Positions 11,342-25,092 of a stretch of 64,000 nt of DNA are shown here, in pieces; the first letter of the stretch is position 1, and the number at the start of each line of letters is the position of its first letter. Below the pieces are notes generated by a model. It worked only from the letters and a program-made list of their open reading frames with translations, did not search any database and had not been told where the DNA came from. Both the position numbers and the translations under genes were made by a program. The stretch is from Volvox africanus (lineage: Eukaryota > Chlorophyta > Chlorophyceae > Chlamydomonadales > Volvocaceae): the NCBI GenBank assembly GCA_030268105.1, contig BSDZ01000003.1:558001-622000 (forward strand). Direction: 5' to 3'.

Positions 11342-14300
11342 TTGCAATGCACCCAGGCCTGCCTGGCCCTTATTGCATCATTAATTGGTATATGTGCATT
11401 CCGCAGTCTGAACAACCTGCCAGAGGGAATCAAACCGGCGACTCTCGGCCAGCCCAAACCTGTTAATATTTGCAATGCTTTCAGGCCTGCCTGGCCCTTA
11501 TTGCATCATTCATTGGTATATGTGCATTGCGCACTCTCAACAACCTGCCCTGATCATCAGCCAGTGGGAAACGAACCAGCGACTCTCGGCCAGCCCAAAA
11601 CCTGTGAAGTTTTGCAATGCGCCCATGCCTGCCTGGCCCTTATTGCATCATTCATTGGTATATGTGCATTGCGCAGTCTGAACAACCTGCCAGAGGGAAT
11701 CAAACCGGAGACTCTCGGCCAGCCCAAACCTGTTTATATTTGCAATGCGCCCAGGCCTGCCTGGACCTTATTGAATCATACATTGGTATATGTGCATTGC
11801 GCAATCTCACAACCTTCCCTGGTCATCAGCCAGCTGAAAGCTAACCAGCGACTCTCGGCCAGCCCAAACCTATTGAAATTTGCAATGCGCCCAGGCCTGC
11901 CTGGCCCTTCTTGCATCATTCATTGGTATATGTGCATTGCGCACTCTCAACAACCTTCCCTGGTCATCAGCCAGCGGGAATCTAACCAACGACTCTCAGC
12001 CAGCCCAAAACCTATTGAAATTTGCAATGCGCCCAGGCCTGCATGGCCCTTTTTGCATCATTTATTCTTATATGTGCATGGCTCACTCTCAACAACCTGC
12101 CCTGATCATCAGCCAGCGGGAATCTAACCAACGACTCTCAGCCAGCCCAAAACCTATTGAAATTTGCAATGCGCCCAGGCCTGCATGGCCCTTCTTGCAT
12201 CATTCATTGGTATATGTGAATTGCGCACTCTCAACAACCTTCCCTGGTCATCAGCCAGCGGGAATCTACCCGGCGACTCTCATTCAGCCCAAAGCCTATT
12301 GAAATTTGCAATGCGCCCAGGCCTGGCTGGCCCTTATTGCATCATTCATTGGTATAAGTGCATTGCGCACTCTCAACAATCTGCCAGCGGGAATCAAACC
12401 GGCGACTCTCGGCCAGCCCAAACCTGTTTATATTTGCAATGCGCCCAGGCCTGCCTGGACCTTATTGAATCATTCATTGGTATATGTGCATTGCGCACTC
12501 TCAACAACCTGCCCTGATCATCAGCCAGTGGGAAACTAACCAGCGACTCTCGGCCAGCCCAAAACCTGTGAAGTTTTGCAATGCGCCCATGCCGGCCTGG
12601 CCCTTATTGCATCATTCATTGGTATATGTGCATTGCGCAGTCTCAACAACCTGCCAGAGGGAATCAAACCGGAGACTCTCGGCCAGCCCAAACCTGTTTA
12701 TATTTGCAATGCGCCCAGGCCTGCCTGGACCTTCTTGCATCCTTAATTGGTATCTGTGCATTGCGCACTCTCAACAATCTGCCAGCGGGAATTGAGCGGG
12801 CAACAACTCGGCCAGCCCAAACCTGTTAATATTTGCAATGCTTTCAGGCCTGCCTGGCCATAATTGCATTATTCATTGGTATATGTGCATTGCGCACTCT
12901 CAACAACCTGCCAGAGGGAATCTAACCGATTACTCTTAGCCAGCCCAAACCTGTTAATATTTGCAATGCGCCCAGGCCTGCCTAGACCTTATTGCATCAT
13001 TCATTTGTATATATGCATTGCGCACTCTCAAGAACCTGCCCTGATCATCAGCCAGCGGTAATCTAACCGGCGACTCTCGAGCAGCCCAAAACCTATTGTA
13101 ATTTGCAATGCGCACAGGCCTGATTGGACCTTATTGCATTATTCATTGGTATATGTGCATTGCGCACTCTCAACAACCTTCCCTGGTCATCAGCCAGCAG
13201 GAATTGAGAAGGAAACCACTCGGCAAGCCAAACCTGTTTATATTTACAATGCACCAAGGCCTGCCTGGCCCTTATTGCATCATTAATTGGTATATGTGCA
13301 TTGCGCAGTCTGAACAACCTGCCAGAGGGAATCAAACCGGCGACTCTCGGCCAGCCCAAACCTGTTAATATTTGCAATGCTTTCAGGCCTGCCTGGCCCT
13401 TCTTGCATCATTCATTGGTATATGTGCATTGCGCACTCTCAACAACCTGCCCTGATCATCAGCCAGTGGGAAACGAACCAGCGACTCTCGGCCAGCCCAA
13501 AACCTGTGAAGTTTTGCAATGCGCCCATGCCTGCCTGGCCCTTATTGCATCATTCATTGGTATATGTGCATTGCGCAGTCTCAACAACCTGCCAGAGGGA
13601 ATCAAACCGGAGACTCTCGGCCAGCCCAAACCTGTTTATATTTGCAATGCGCCCAGGCCTGCCTGGACCTTATTGAATCATACATTGGTATATGTGCATT
13701 GCGCAATCTCACAACTTTCCCTGGTCATCAGCCAGCTGGAAGCTAACCAGCGACTCTCGGCCAGCCCAAAACCTATTGAAATTTGCAATGCGCCCAGGCC
13801 TGCCTGGCCCTTCTTGCATCATTCATTGGTATATGTGCATTGCGCACTCTCAACAACCTTCCCTGGTCATCAGCCAGCGGGAATCTAACCAACGACTCTC
13901 AGCCAGCCCAAAACCTATTGAAATTTGCAATGCGCCCAGGCCTGCATGGCCCTTTTTGCATCATTTATTCTTATATGTGCATGGCTCACTCTCAACAACC
14001 TGCCCTGATCATCAGCCAGCGGGAATCTAACCAACGACTCTCAGCCAGCCCAAAACCTATTGAAATTTGCAATGCGCCCAGGCCTGCATGGCCCTTCTTG
14101 CATCATTCATTGGTATATGTGAATTGCGCACTCTCAACAACCTTCCCTGGTCATCAGCCAGCGGGAATCTACCCGGCGACTCTCATTCAGCCCAAAGCCT
14201 ATTGAAATTTGCAATGCGCCCAGGCATGCCTGGCCCTTATTGCATCATTCATTGGTATATGTGCATTGCTCAGTCTCAACAACCTGCCAGCGGGAATCTA

Positions 14301-17300
14301 AACGGCGACTCTCGGCCAGCCCAAACCTGTTAATATTTGCAATGCTTTCAGGCCTGCCTGGACCTTATTGAATCATTCATTGGTATATGAGCATTGCGCA
14401 ATCTCACAACCTTCCCTGGTCATCAGCCAGCTGGAAGCTAACCAGCGACTCTCGGCCAGCCCAAAACCTATTGAAATTTGCATTGCGCCCAGGCCTGCCT
14501 GGCCCTTCTTGCATCCTTAATTGGTATATGTGCATTGCGCACTCTCAACAATCTGCCAGCGGGAATTGAGCGGGCAACAACTCGGCCAGCCCAAACCTGT
14601 TAATATTTGCAATGCTTTCAGGCCTGCCTGGCCATAATTGCATTATTCATTGGTATATGTGCATTGCGCACTCTCAACAACCTGCCAGAGGGAATCTAAC
14701 CGATTACTCTTAGCCAGCCCAAACCTGTTAATATTTGCAATGCGCCCAGGCCTGCCTAGACCTTATTGCATCATTCATTTGTATATATGCATTGCGCACT
14801 CTCAAGAACCTTCCCTGATCATCAGCCAGCGGTAATCTAACCGGCGACTCTCGGGCAGCCCAAAACCTATTGTAATTTGCAATGCGCACAGGCCTGATTG
14901 GACCTTATTGCATTATTCGTTGGTATATGTGCATTGCGCACTCTCAACAACCTTCCCTGGTCATCAGCCAGCAGGAATTGAGAAGGAAACCACTCGGCAA
15001 GCCAAACCTGTTTATATTTGCAATGCACCCAGGCCTGCCTGGCCCTTATTGCATCATTAATTGGTATATGTGCATTGCGCAGTCTGAACAACCTGCCAGA
15101 GGGAATCAAACCGGCGACTCTCGGCCAGCCCAAACCTGTTTATATTTGCAATGCTTTCAGGCCTGCCTGGCCCTTATTGCATCATTCATTGGTATATGTG
15201 CATTGCGCACTCTCAACAACCTGCCCTGATCATCAGCCAGTGGGAAACGAACCAGCGACTCTCGGCCAGCCCAAAACCTGTGAAGTTTTGCAATGCGCCC
15301 ATGCCTGCCTGGCCCTTATTGCATCATTCATTGGTATATGTGCATTGCGCAGTCTGAACAACCTGCCAGAGGGAATCAAACCGGAGACTCTCGGCCAGCC
15401 CAAACCTGTTTATATTTGCAATGCGCCCAGGCCTGCCTGGACCTTATTGAATCATACATTGGTATATGTGCATTGCGCAATCTCACAACCTTCCCTGGTC
15501 ATCAGCCAGCTGGAAGCTAACCAGCGACTCTCGGCCAGCCCAAAACCTATTGAAATTTGCAATGCGCCCAGGCCTGCCTGGCCCTTCTTGCATCATTCAT
15601 TGGTATATGTGCATTGCGCACTCTCAACAACCTTCCCTGGTCATCAGCCAGCGGGAATCTAACCAACGACTCTCAGCCAGCCCAAAACCTATTGAAATTT
15701 GCAATGCGCCCAGGCCTGCATGGCCCTTCTTGCATCATTTATTCTTATATGTGCATGGCTCACTCTCAACAACCTGCCCTGATCATCAGCCAGCGGGAAT
15801 CTAACCAACGACTCTCAGCCAGCCCAAAACCTATTGAAATTTGCAATGCGCCCAGGCCTGCATGGCCCTTCTTGCATCATTCATTGGTATATGTGAATTG
15901 CGCACTCTCAACAACCTTCCCTGGTCATCAGCCAGCGGGAATCTACCCGGCGACTCTCATTCAGCCCAAAGCCTATTGAAATTTGCAATGCGCCCAGGCC
16001 TGGCTGGCCCTTATTGCATCATTCATTGGTATAAGTGCATTGCGCACTCTCAACAATCTGCCAGCGGGAATCAAACCGGCGACTCTCGGCCAGCCCAAAC
16101 CTGTTTATATTTGCAATGCGCCCAGGCCTGCCTGGACCTTATTGAATCATTCATTGGTATATGTGCATTGCGCACTCTCAACAACCTGCCCTGATCATCA
16201 GCCAGTGGGAAACTAACCAGCGACTCTCGGCCAGCCCAAAACCTGTGAAGTTTTGCAATGCGCCCATGCCGGCCTGGCCCTTATTGCATCATTCATTGGT
16301 ATATGTGCATTGCGCAGTCTCAACAACCTGCCAGAGGGAATCAAACCGGAGACTCTCGGCCAGCCCAAACCTGTTTATATTTGCAATGCGCCCAGGCCTG
16401 CCTGGACCTTCTTGCATCCTTAATTGGTATCTGTGCATTGCGCACTCTCAACAATCTGCCAGCGGGAATTGAGCGGGCAACAACTCGGCCAGCCCAAACC
16501 TGTTAATATTTGCAATGCTTTCAGGCCTGCCTGGCCATAATTGCATTATTCATTGGTATATGTGCATTGCGCACTCTCAACAACCTGCCAGCGGGAATCT
16601 AACCGATTACTCTTAGCCAGCCCAAACCTGTTAATATTTGCAATGCGCCCAGGCCTGCCTAGACCTTATTGCATCATTCATTTGTATATATGCATTGCGC
16701 ACTCTCAAGAACCTGCCCTGATCATCAGCCAGCGGTAATCTAACCGGCGACTCTCGAGCAGCCCAAAACCTATTGTAATTTGCAATGCGCACAGGCCTGA
16801 TTGGACCTTATTGCATTATTCATTGGTATATGTGCATTGCGCACTCTCAACAACCTTCCCTGGTCATCAGCCAGCAGGAATTGAGAAGGAAACCACTCGG
16901 CAAGCCAAACCTGTTTATATTTGCAATGCACCCAGGCCTGCCTGGCCCTTATTGCATCATTAATTGGTATATGTGCATTGCGCAGTCTGAACAACCTGCC
17001 AGAGGGAATCAAACCGGCGACTCTCGGCCAGCCCAAACCTGTTAATATTTGCAATGCTTTCAGGCCTGCCTGGCCCTTATTGCATCATTCATTGGTATAT
17101 GTGCATTGCGCACTCTCAACAACCTGCCCTGATCATCAGCCAGTGGGAAACGAACCAGCGACTCTCGGCCAGCCCAAAACCTGTGAAGTTTTGCAATGCG
17201 CCCATGCCTGCCTGGCCCTTATTGCATCATTCATTGGTATATGTGCATTGCGCAGTCTCAACAACCTGCCAGAGGGAATCAAACCGGAGACTCTCGGCCA

Positions 17301-18400
17301 GCCCAAACCTGTTTATATTTGCAATGCGCCCAGGCCTGCCTGGACCTTATTGAATCATACATTGGTATATGTGCATTGCGCAATCTCACAACCTTCCCTG
17401 GTCATCAGCCAGCGGGAATCTACCCGGCGACTCTCATTCAGCCCAAAGCCTATTGAAATTTGCAATGCGCCCAGGCCTGGCTGGCCCTTATTGCATCATT
17501 CATTGGTATAAGTGCATTGCGCACTCTCAACAATCTGCCAGCGGGAATCAAACCGGCGACTCTCGGCCAGCCCAAACCTGTTAATATTTGCAATGCGCCC
17601 AGGCCTGCCTGGACCTTATTGAATCATTCATTGGTATATGAGCATTGCGCAATCTCACAACCTTCCCTGGTCATCAGCCAGCTGGAAGCTAACCAGCGAC
17701 TCTCGGCCAGCCCAAAACCTATTTAAATTTGCAATGCGCCCAGGCCTGCCTGGCCCTTCTTGCATCCTTAATTGGTATATGTGCATTGCGCACTCTCAAC
17801 AATCTGCCAGCGGGAATTGAGCGGGCAACAACTCGGCCAGCCCAAACCTGTTAATATTTGCAATGCTTTCAGGCCTGCCTGGCCATAATTGCATTATTCA
17901 TTGGTATATGTGCATTGCGCACTCTCAACAACCTGCCAGAGGGAATCTAACCGATTACTCTTAGCCAGCCCAAACCTGTTAATATTTGCAATGCGCCCAG
18001 GCCTGCCTAGACCTTATTGCATCATTCATTTGTATATATGCATTGCGCACTCTCAAGAACCTGCCCTGATCATCAGCCAGCGGTAATCTAACCGGCGACT
18101 CTCGGGCAGCCCAAAACCTATTGTAATTTGCAATGCGCACAGGCCTGATTGGACCTTATTGCATTATTCGTTGGTATATGTGCATTGCGCACTCTCAACA
18201 ACCTTCCCTGGTCATCAGCCAGCAGGAATTGAGAAGGAAACCACTCGGCAAGCCAAACCTGTTTATATTTGCAATGCACCCAGGCCTGCCTGGCCCTTAT
18301 TGCATCATTAATTGGTATATGTGCATTGCGCAGTCTGAACAACCTGCCAGAGGGAATCAAACCGGCGACTCTCGGCCAGCCCAAACCTGTTTATATTTGC
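11342..18400 (+). repeat. Nested higher-order repeats, shifts 1774, 1903, 3251 and 3677 bp
   Basis: Matching segments include 13519 with 15293, 13783 with 15557 and 14067 with 15841 (1774 bp). They also include 11880 with 13783, 14638 with 16541 and 14882 with 16785 (1903 bp), and 12164 with 15841 and 12864 with 16541 (3677 bp, the sum of the first two shifts). Finally 14387 matches 17638 and 14882 matches 18133 (3251 bp). The additive shifts show duplication of already duplicated blocks. No gene is seen. Confidence 0.85.
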
Positions 18401-20132
18401 AATGCGCCCAGGCCTGCCTGGACCTTATTGAATCATTCATTGAAATATGTGCATTGCGCAGTCTTAACAACCTGCCAGTCGGAATCTAACCGGCGACTCT
18501 CGGCCAGCTTAAACTTGTTTATATTTGCAATGCGCACAGCCATGTCTGGCCCTTATTGCATCATTAATTGGTATATGTGCATTGCACACTCTCAACAACC
18601 TGCCCTGATCATCAGCTAGCGGGAATCTAACCAGAAACTCTCGGCCAGCCCAAACCTGTTTATATTTGCAATGCGCCCAGGCCTGCCTGGCCCTCATTGC
18701 ATCATTCATTGAAATATGTGCATTGCGCAGTCTTAACAACCTGCCAGTCGGAATCTAACCGGCGACTCTCGGCCAGCCCAAAACCTATTGAAATTTGCAT
18801 TGCGCCCAGGCCTGCCTGGCCCTTATTGCATCATTAATTGGTATATGTGCATTGCGCACTCTCAACAACTTACCCTGATCATCAGCTATCGGGAATCTAA
18901 CCAGAAACTCTCGGCTAGCCCAAATCTGTTTATATTTGCAATGCGCCCAGGCCTGCCTGGCCCTCATTGCATCATTCATTGAAATATGTGCATTGCGCAG
19001 TCTTAACAACCTGCCAGAGGGAATCTAACCGGCGACTCTCGGCCAGCCCAAAACCTATTGAAATTTGCATTGCGCCCAGGCCTGCCTGGACCTTATTGCA
19101 TCATTAATTGGTATATGAGCATTGCGCACTCTCAACAACCTTCCCTGGTCATCAGCCAGGGGGAAGCTAACTGGCGACTCTCGGCCAGCCCAAAACCTAT
19201 TGAAATTTGCAATGCGCCCAGGCCTGCCTGGCCCTTATTGCATCATTAATTGGTATATGTGCATTGCGCACTCTCAACAACCTGCCAGAGGGAATCTAAC
19301 CGGAGACTCTCGATCAGCCCAAACTTGTTTATATTTGCAATGTGCCCAGGCATGCCTGGCCCTTATTGCATCATTAATTGGTATATGTGCATTGCGCACT
19401 CTCAACAACCTGCCAGAGGGAATCTAACCGGAGACTCTCGGCCAGCTTAAACTTGTTTATATTTGCAATGCGCCCAGCCATGCCTGGCCATTATTGCATC
19501 ACACATTGGTATATGTGCATGGCTCACTCTCAACAACCTGCCCTGATCATCAGCCAACGGGTAACTAACCAGCAACTCTAGGCAAGCCCAAACCTGTTTA
19601 TATTTGCAATGCGCCCAGGCCTGCCTGGCCCTTATTGCATCAGTAATTGGTATATGTGCATTGCGCAGTCTCAACAACCTGCCAGAAGGAATCTATCCCG
19701 TGACTCACGGTCAGCCCAAACTTGTTTATATTTGCAATGCGCCCAGGCCTGCCTGGCCCTTATTGCATTATTTATTCTTATATGTGCATGGCTCACTCTC
19801 AACAACCTGCCCTGATCATCAGCCAGCGGGAATCTAACCAGCGACACTCGGCCAGCCCAAAACCTGTTAATCTTTGCAATGCACCCAGGCCTGCCTGGAC
19901 CTTATTGCATCAATAATTGGTATATGTGCATTGCGCACTCTCAACAACCGGCCTTGATCATCAGTTAGCAGGAATCTATCCAGCGACTCTCGGCCAGCCC
20001 AAAACCTGTTAATCTTTGCAATTTGCCCAGGCCTGCCTGGACCTTATTGCATCATGCATTGAAATATGTGCATTGCGCAGTCTCAACAACCTGCCAGAGG
20101 GAATCTAACTGGTGACTCTCGGCCAGCCCAAA

Positions 20133-20165
20133 CTTGTTTATATTTGCATCATTTATTCTTATATG
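20133..20165 (+). repeat. Monomer lacking the dyad core (TTGCA-to-TTGCA deletion)
   Basis: The sequence runs from AAACTTGTTTATATTTGCA directly into TCATTTATTCTTATATG. The block normally between them, which is the whole CCAGGCCTGCCTGG dyad ending in ATTGCA, is missing. The breakpoint lies in the TTGCA that occurs on both sides of the dyad, as expected for slippage across a hairpin or recombination between short direct repeats. Confidence 0.8.
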
Positions 20166-23100
20166 TGCATGGCTCACTCTCAACAACCTGCCCTGATCAT
20201 CAGCCAGCGGGAAATTAACCAGCGACTCTCGGCCAGCACAAAACCTAATGAAATTCACAATGCGCCCAGGTGTGCCTGGCCCTCATTGCATCATCCATTG
20301 AAATATGTGCATTGCGCAGTCTCAACAACCTGCCAGAGGGAATCTAACCAGCGACTCTTGGCCAGCCCAAACTTGTTTATATTTGCAATGCACCCAGGCA
20401 TGCCTGGACCTTATTGCATCATTAATTGGTATATGTGCATTGCGCACTCTCAACAACCTTCCCTGGTCATCAGCCAGTGGGAATCTAACCGGCGACTCTC
20501 GGCCAGCCCAAAATCTATTGACATTTGCATTGCACCCAGGCGTGCCTGGCCCTTATTGCATCATTCATTGGTATATGTGCATTGCGCAGTCTCAACAACC
20601 TGCCAGAGGGAATCTAACCGGAGACTCTCGGCCAGCCCAAAACCATTTAAAATTTGCAATGCGCCCAGGCCTGCCTGGCCCTTATTGCATCATTCATTGG
20701 TATATGTGCATTGCGCAGTCTCAACAAACTGCCCTGATCATCAGCCAGCGGGAATCTAACCAGCGACTCTCGGCAAGCCCAAACCTGTTTATAGTTGCAA
20801 TGCGCCCAGGCCTGCCTGGCCCTTATTGCATCATTCATTGGTATATGTGCATTGCGCAGTCTCAACAAGCTGCCAGAGGGAATCTATCTCGTGACTCACA
20901 GTCAGCCCAAACTTGTAAGTATTTGCAATGCGCGCAGGCCTGCCTGGCGCTTATTGCATTATTTATTCTTATATGTGCATGGCTCACTCTCAACAACCTG
21001 CCCTGATCATCAGCCAGCGGGAATCTAACCAGCGACTCTCGGCAAGCCCAAACCTGTTTATATTTGCAAACTCCCAGGCATGCCTGACCTTATTGCATCA
21101 TTCATTGGTATATGTGCATGGCTCACTCTCAACAACCTGCCCTGATCATCAGCCAGCGGGAATCTAACCAGCGACTCTCGGCAAGCCCAAACCTGTTTAT
21201 AGTTGCAATGCGCCCAGGCCTGCCTGGCCCTTATTGCATTATTCATTGATATATGTGCATTGCGCAGTCTCAACAACCTGCCAGAGGGAATCTAACCGGC
21301 GACTCTCGGCCAGCCCAAACTTGTTTATATTTGCAATGCGCCCAGCAATGCCTGGCCCTTATTGCATCATTCATTGGTATATGTGCATGGCTCACTCTCA
21401 ACAACCTGCCCTGATTATCAGCAAGCGGGAATCTAACCGACGACTCTCGGCCAGCCCAAAACCTATTGAAATTTGCATTGCGCCCAGGCCTGCCTGGCCC
21501 TTATTGCATCATTAATTGGTATATGTGCATTGCACACTCTTAACAACCTACCCTGATCATCAGCTATCGGGAATCCAACCAGAAACTCTCGGCTAGCCCA
21601 AACCTGTTTATATTTGCAATGCGCCAAGGCCTGCCTGGCCCTTATTGCATCATTCATTTAAATATATGCATTGCGCAGTCTCAACAACCTGCCAGAGGGA
21701 AGCTAACCAGCGACTCTCGGCCAGCCCAAACTTGTTTATATTTGCAATGCACCCAGGCATGCCTGGACCTTATTGCATCATTCATTGGTATATGTGCATT
21801 GCGCACTCTCAACAACCTTCCCTGGTCATCAGCCAGCTGGAATCTAACCGGCGACTCTTATCCAGCCCAAAACCTATTGAAATTTGCATTGCGCCCAGGC
21901 CTGCCTGGACCTTATTGCATCATTAATTGGTATATGTGCATTGCGCACTCTCAACAACCGGCCCTGATCATTAGTTAGCAGGAATCTAACCAGCGACTCT
22001 CGGGCAGCCCAAACCTGTTTTTGTTTGCAATGCGCCCAGGCCTGTTTGGCCCTTATTGCATTATTCATTGATATATGTGCATTGCGGAGTCTCAACAACC
22101 TGCCAGAGGGAATCTATCCCGTGACTCACAGTCAGCCCAAACTTGTATATATTTGCAATGCGCCCAGGCATGCCTGGACCCTATTGCATCATTAATTGGT
22201 ATATGTGCATGGCTCACTCTCAACAAACTGCCCTGATCATCAGCCAGCGGGAATCTAACCAGCGACTCTCGGCAAGCCAAAACCTGTTTATAGTAACAAT
22301 GCGCCCAGGCCTGCCTGGCCCTTATTGCATCATTAATTGGTATATGTGCATTGCGCACACTTAACAACCGGTCCTGATCATCAGTTAGCAGGAATCTAAC
22401 CAGTGACTCTCGGCCAGCCCAAACCTGTTTTTGTTTGCAATGCGCCCAGGCCTGCCTGGCCCTTATTGCATTATTCATTGATATATGTGCATTGCGCAGT
22501 CTCAACAACCTGCCAGAGGGAATCTAACCGGCGACTCTCGGCCAGCCCAAACTTGTTTATATTTGCAATGCGCCCAGCAATGCCTGGTTCTTATTGCATC
22601 ATTCATTGGTATATGTGCATGGCTCACTCTCAACAACCTGCCCTGATCATCAGCAAGCGGAAATCTAACCAGCTACTCTCGGCCAGACCCAAACCTGTTT
22701 TTATTTGCAATGCGCCCAGGCCTGCCTGGCCCTTATTGCATCATTAATTGGTATATGTGCATTGCACACTCTCAACAACCTGCCCTGATCATCAGCCAGC
22801 GGGAAACTAACCAGCGACTCTCGGCCAGCCCAAAACCTAATGAAATCACAATGCGCCCAGGCCTGCCTGGACCTTATTGCATCAATAATTGGTATATGTG
22901 CATTGCACACTCTCAACAACCTACCCTGATCATCAGCTATCGGGAATCTAACCAGAAACTCTCGGCTAGCCCAAACCTGTTTATATTTGCAATGCGCCCA
23001 GGCCTGCCTGGCCCTTATTGCATCATTCATTTAAATATATGCATTGCGCAGTCTCAACAACCTGCCAGAGGGAATCTAACTAGCGACTCTCGGCGAAGCC

Positions 23101-25053
23101 CAAACTTGTTTATATTTGCAATGCACCCAGGCATGCCTGGACCTTATTGCATCATTCATTGGTATATGTGCATTGCGCACTCTCAACAACCTTCCCTGGT
23201 CATCAGCCAGCTGGAATCTAACCGGCGACTCTCGGCCAGCCCAAAACCTATTGAAATTTGCATTGCACCCAGGCCTGCCTGGACCTTATTGCATCATTAA
23301 TTGGTATATGTGCATTGCGCACTCTCAACAACCGGCCCTGATCATCAGGCAGTGGGAATCTAACCGGCGACTCTCGGCCAGCCCAAAACCTATTGAAATT
23401 TGCATTGCGCCCAGGCCTGCCTGGACCTTATTGCATCATTAATTGGTATATGTGCATTGCGCACTCTCAACAACCTGCCAGAGGGAATCTAACCGGAGAC
23501 TCTCGGCCATCCCAAAACCATTTAAAATTTGCAATGCGCCCAGGCCTGCCTGGACCTTATTGCATTATTCATTGGTATATGTGCATTGAGCAGTCTCAAC
23601 AACCTGCCCTGATCATCAGCCAGCGGGAATCTAACCAGCGACTCTCGGCAAGCCCAAATCTGTTTTTGTTTGCAATGCGCCCAGGCCTGCCTGGCCCTTA
23701 TTGTATCATTAATTGGTATATATGCATTGCGCACTCTCAACAACCTGCCAGAGGGAATCTAACCAGCGACTCTCCGCCAGCCCAAACTTGTTTATATTTG
23801 CAATGCGCCCAGCCATGCCTGGCCCTTATTGCATCATTTATTCTTATATGTGCATGGCTCACTCTCAACAACCTGCCCTGATCATCAGCCAGCGGGAATC
23901 TAAACGGGGACTCTCGGCCAGCCCAAAACCTATTGAAATTTGCAATGTGCCCAGGCCTGTCTGGACCTAATTGCATCATTCATTGGCATATGTGCATTGA
24001 GCAGTCTCAACAACCTGCCCTGATCATCAGCCAGCGGGAATCTAACCAGCGACTCTCGGCAAGCCCAAACCTGTTTTTGTTTGCAATGCGCCCAGGCCTG
24101 CCTGGCCCTTATTGCATTATTCATTGATATATGTGCATTGCGCAGTCTCAACAACCTGCCAGAGGGAATCTACCCAGCGACTCTCGGCCAGCCCAAACTT
24201 GTTTATATTTGCAATGCGCCCAGCCATGCCTGGCCCTTATTGCATCATTTATTCTTATATGTGCATGGCTCACTCTCAACAACCTGCCCTGATCATCAGC
24301 CAGCGGGAATCTAACCAATGACTCTCGGCCAGCCCAAACCTGTTTTTATTCGCAATGTGCCCAGGCCTGCCTGGCCCTTATTGCATCATTAATTGGTATA
24401 TGTGCATTGCGCACTCTCAACAACCGGCCCTGATCCTCAGTTAGCAGGAATTTAACCGGCGACTCTCGGCCAGCCCAAACTTGTTTATATTTGCAATGCG
24501 CCCAGCCATGCCTGGCCCTTTTTGCATCATTCATTGGTATATGTGCATGGCTCACTCTCAACAACCTGCCCTGATCATCAGCCAGCCGGAATCTAACAAG
24601 CGACTCCGGCCAGCCCAAACCTGTTTTTATTTGCAATGTGCCCAGGCCTGCCTGGACCTTATTGCATCATTTATTCTAATATGTGCATGGCTCACTCTCA
24701 ACAACCTGCCCTGATCATCAGCCAGCGGTAAACTAACCAGCGACTCTCGGCCAGCACAAAACCTAATGAAATCACAATGCGCCCAGGCCTGCCTGGACCT
24801 TATTGCATCATTAATTGGTATATATGCATTGCACACTCTCAACAACCTGCCCTGATCATCAGCTATCGGGAATCTAACCAGAAACTCTCGGCTAGCCCAA
24901 ACCTGTTTATATTTGCAATGCGCCCAGGCCTGCCTGGCCCTTATTGCATCATTCATTGAAATATGTGCATTGCGCATTCTCAACAACCTGCCAGAGGGAA
25001 TCTAACCAGCGACTCTCGGCCAGCCCAAACTTGTTTATATTTGCAATGCGCCC

Positions 25054-25092
25054 AGGCCTGCCTGGACCTGCCTGGATCTGCCCTGATCATCA
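25054..25092 (+). repeat. Fused monomer: dyad block joined to the CTGATCATCAG block
   Basis: GCCTGCCTGGACCTGCCTGG is followed at once by ATCTGCCCTGATCATC, so the CTTATTGCATCATT to CTCAACAACC part of the monomer is absent and CTGCCTGGA is duplicated. Similar fusions are at 27491-27530, 31857-31892 and 34299-34333. Pairing of CCTGCCTGG with ACCTGCCCTG is the likely cause. Confidence 0.75.

Larger units (their letters stand above)
2041..18480 (+). repeat. Satellite array, domain L2: HOR region marked by a TTGAGAAGGAAACC variant
   Basis: This domain has the same monomer and orientation as L1 but no simple dimer alternation. A diagnostic variant in which the usual GGGAATCTAACC block is replaced by GGAATTGAGAAGGAAACC occurs ten times, starting near 2071, 3687, 5174, 6407, 8180, 11302, 13204, 14978, 16881 and 18229. 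I did not see it elsewhere in the window. Its spacings (1616, 1487, 1233, 1773, 3122, 1902, 1774, 1903 and 1348 bp) reflect overlapping higher-order duplications. Another variant, CTCTCATTCAGCCCAAAG, also recurs here. No gene is seen; the open frames are repeat translations. Confidence 0.93.

Noticed and set aside
11342..12127. 261-codon plus-strand open frame inside the left array
   Set aside because: It consists only of satellite monomers. Other frames of the same DNA are equally open, and there is no start context, domain or unique sequence.
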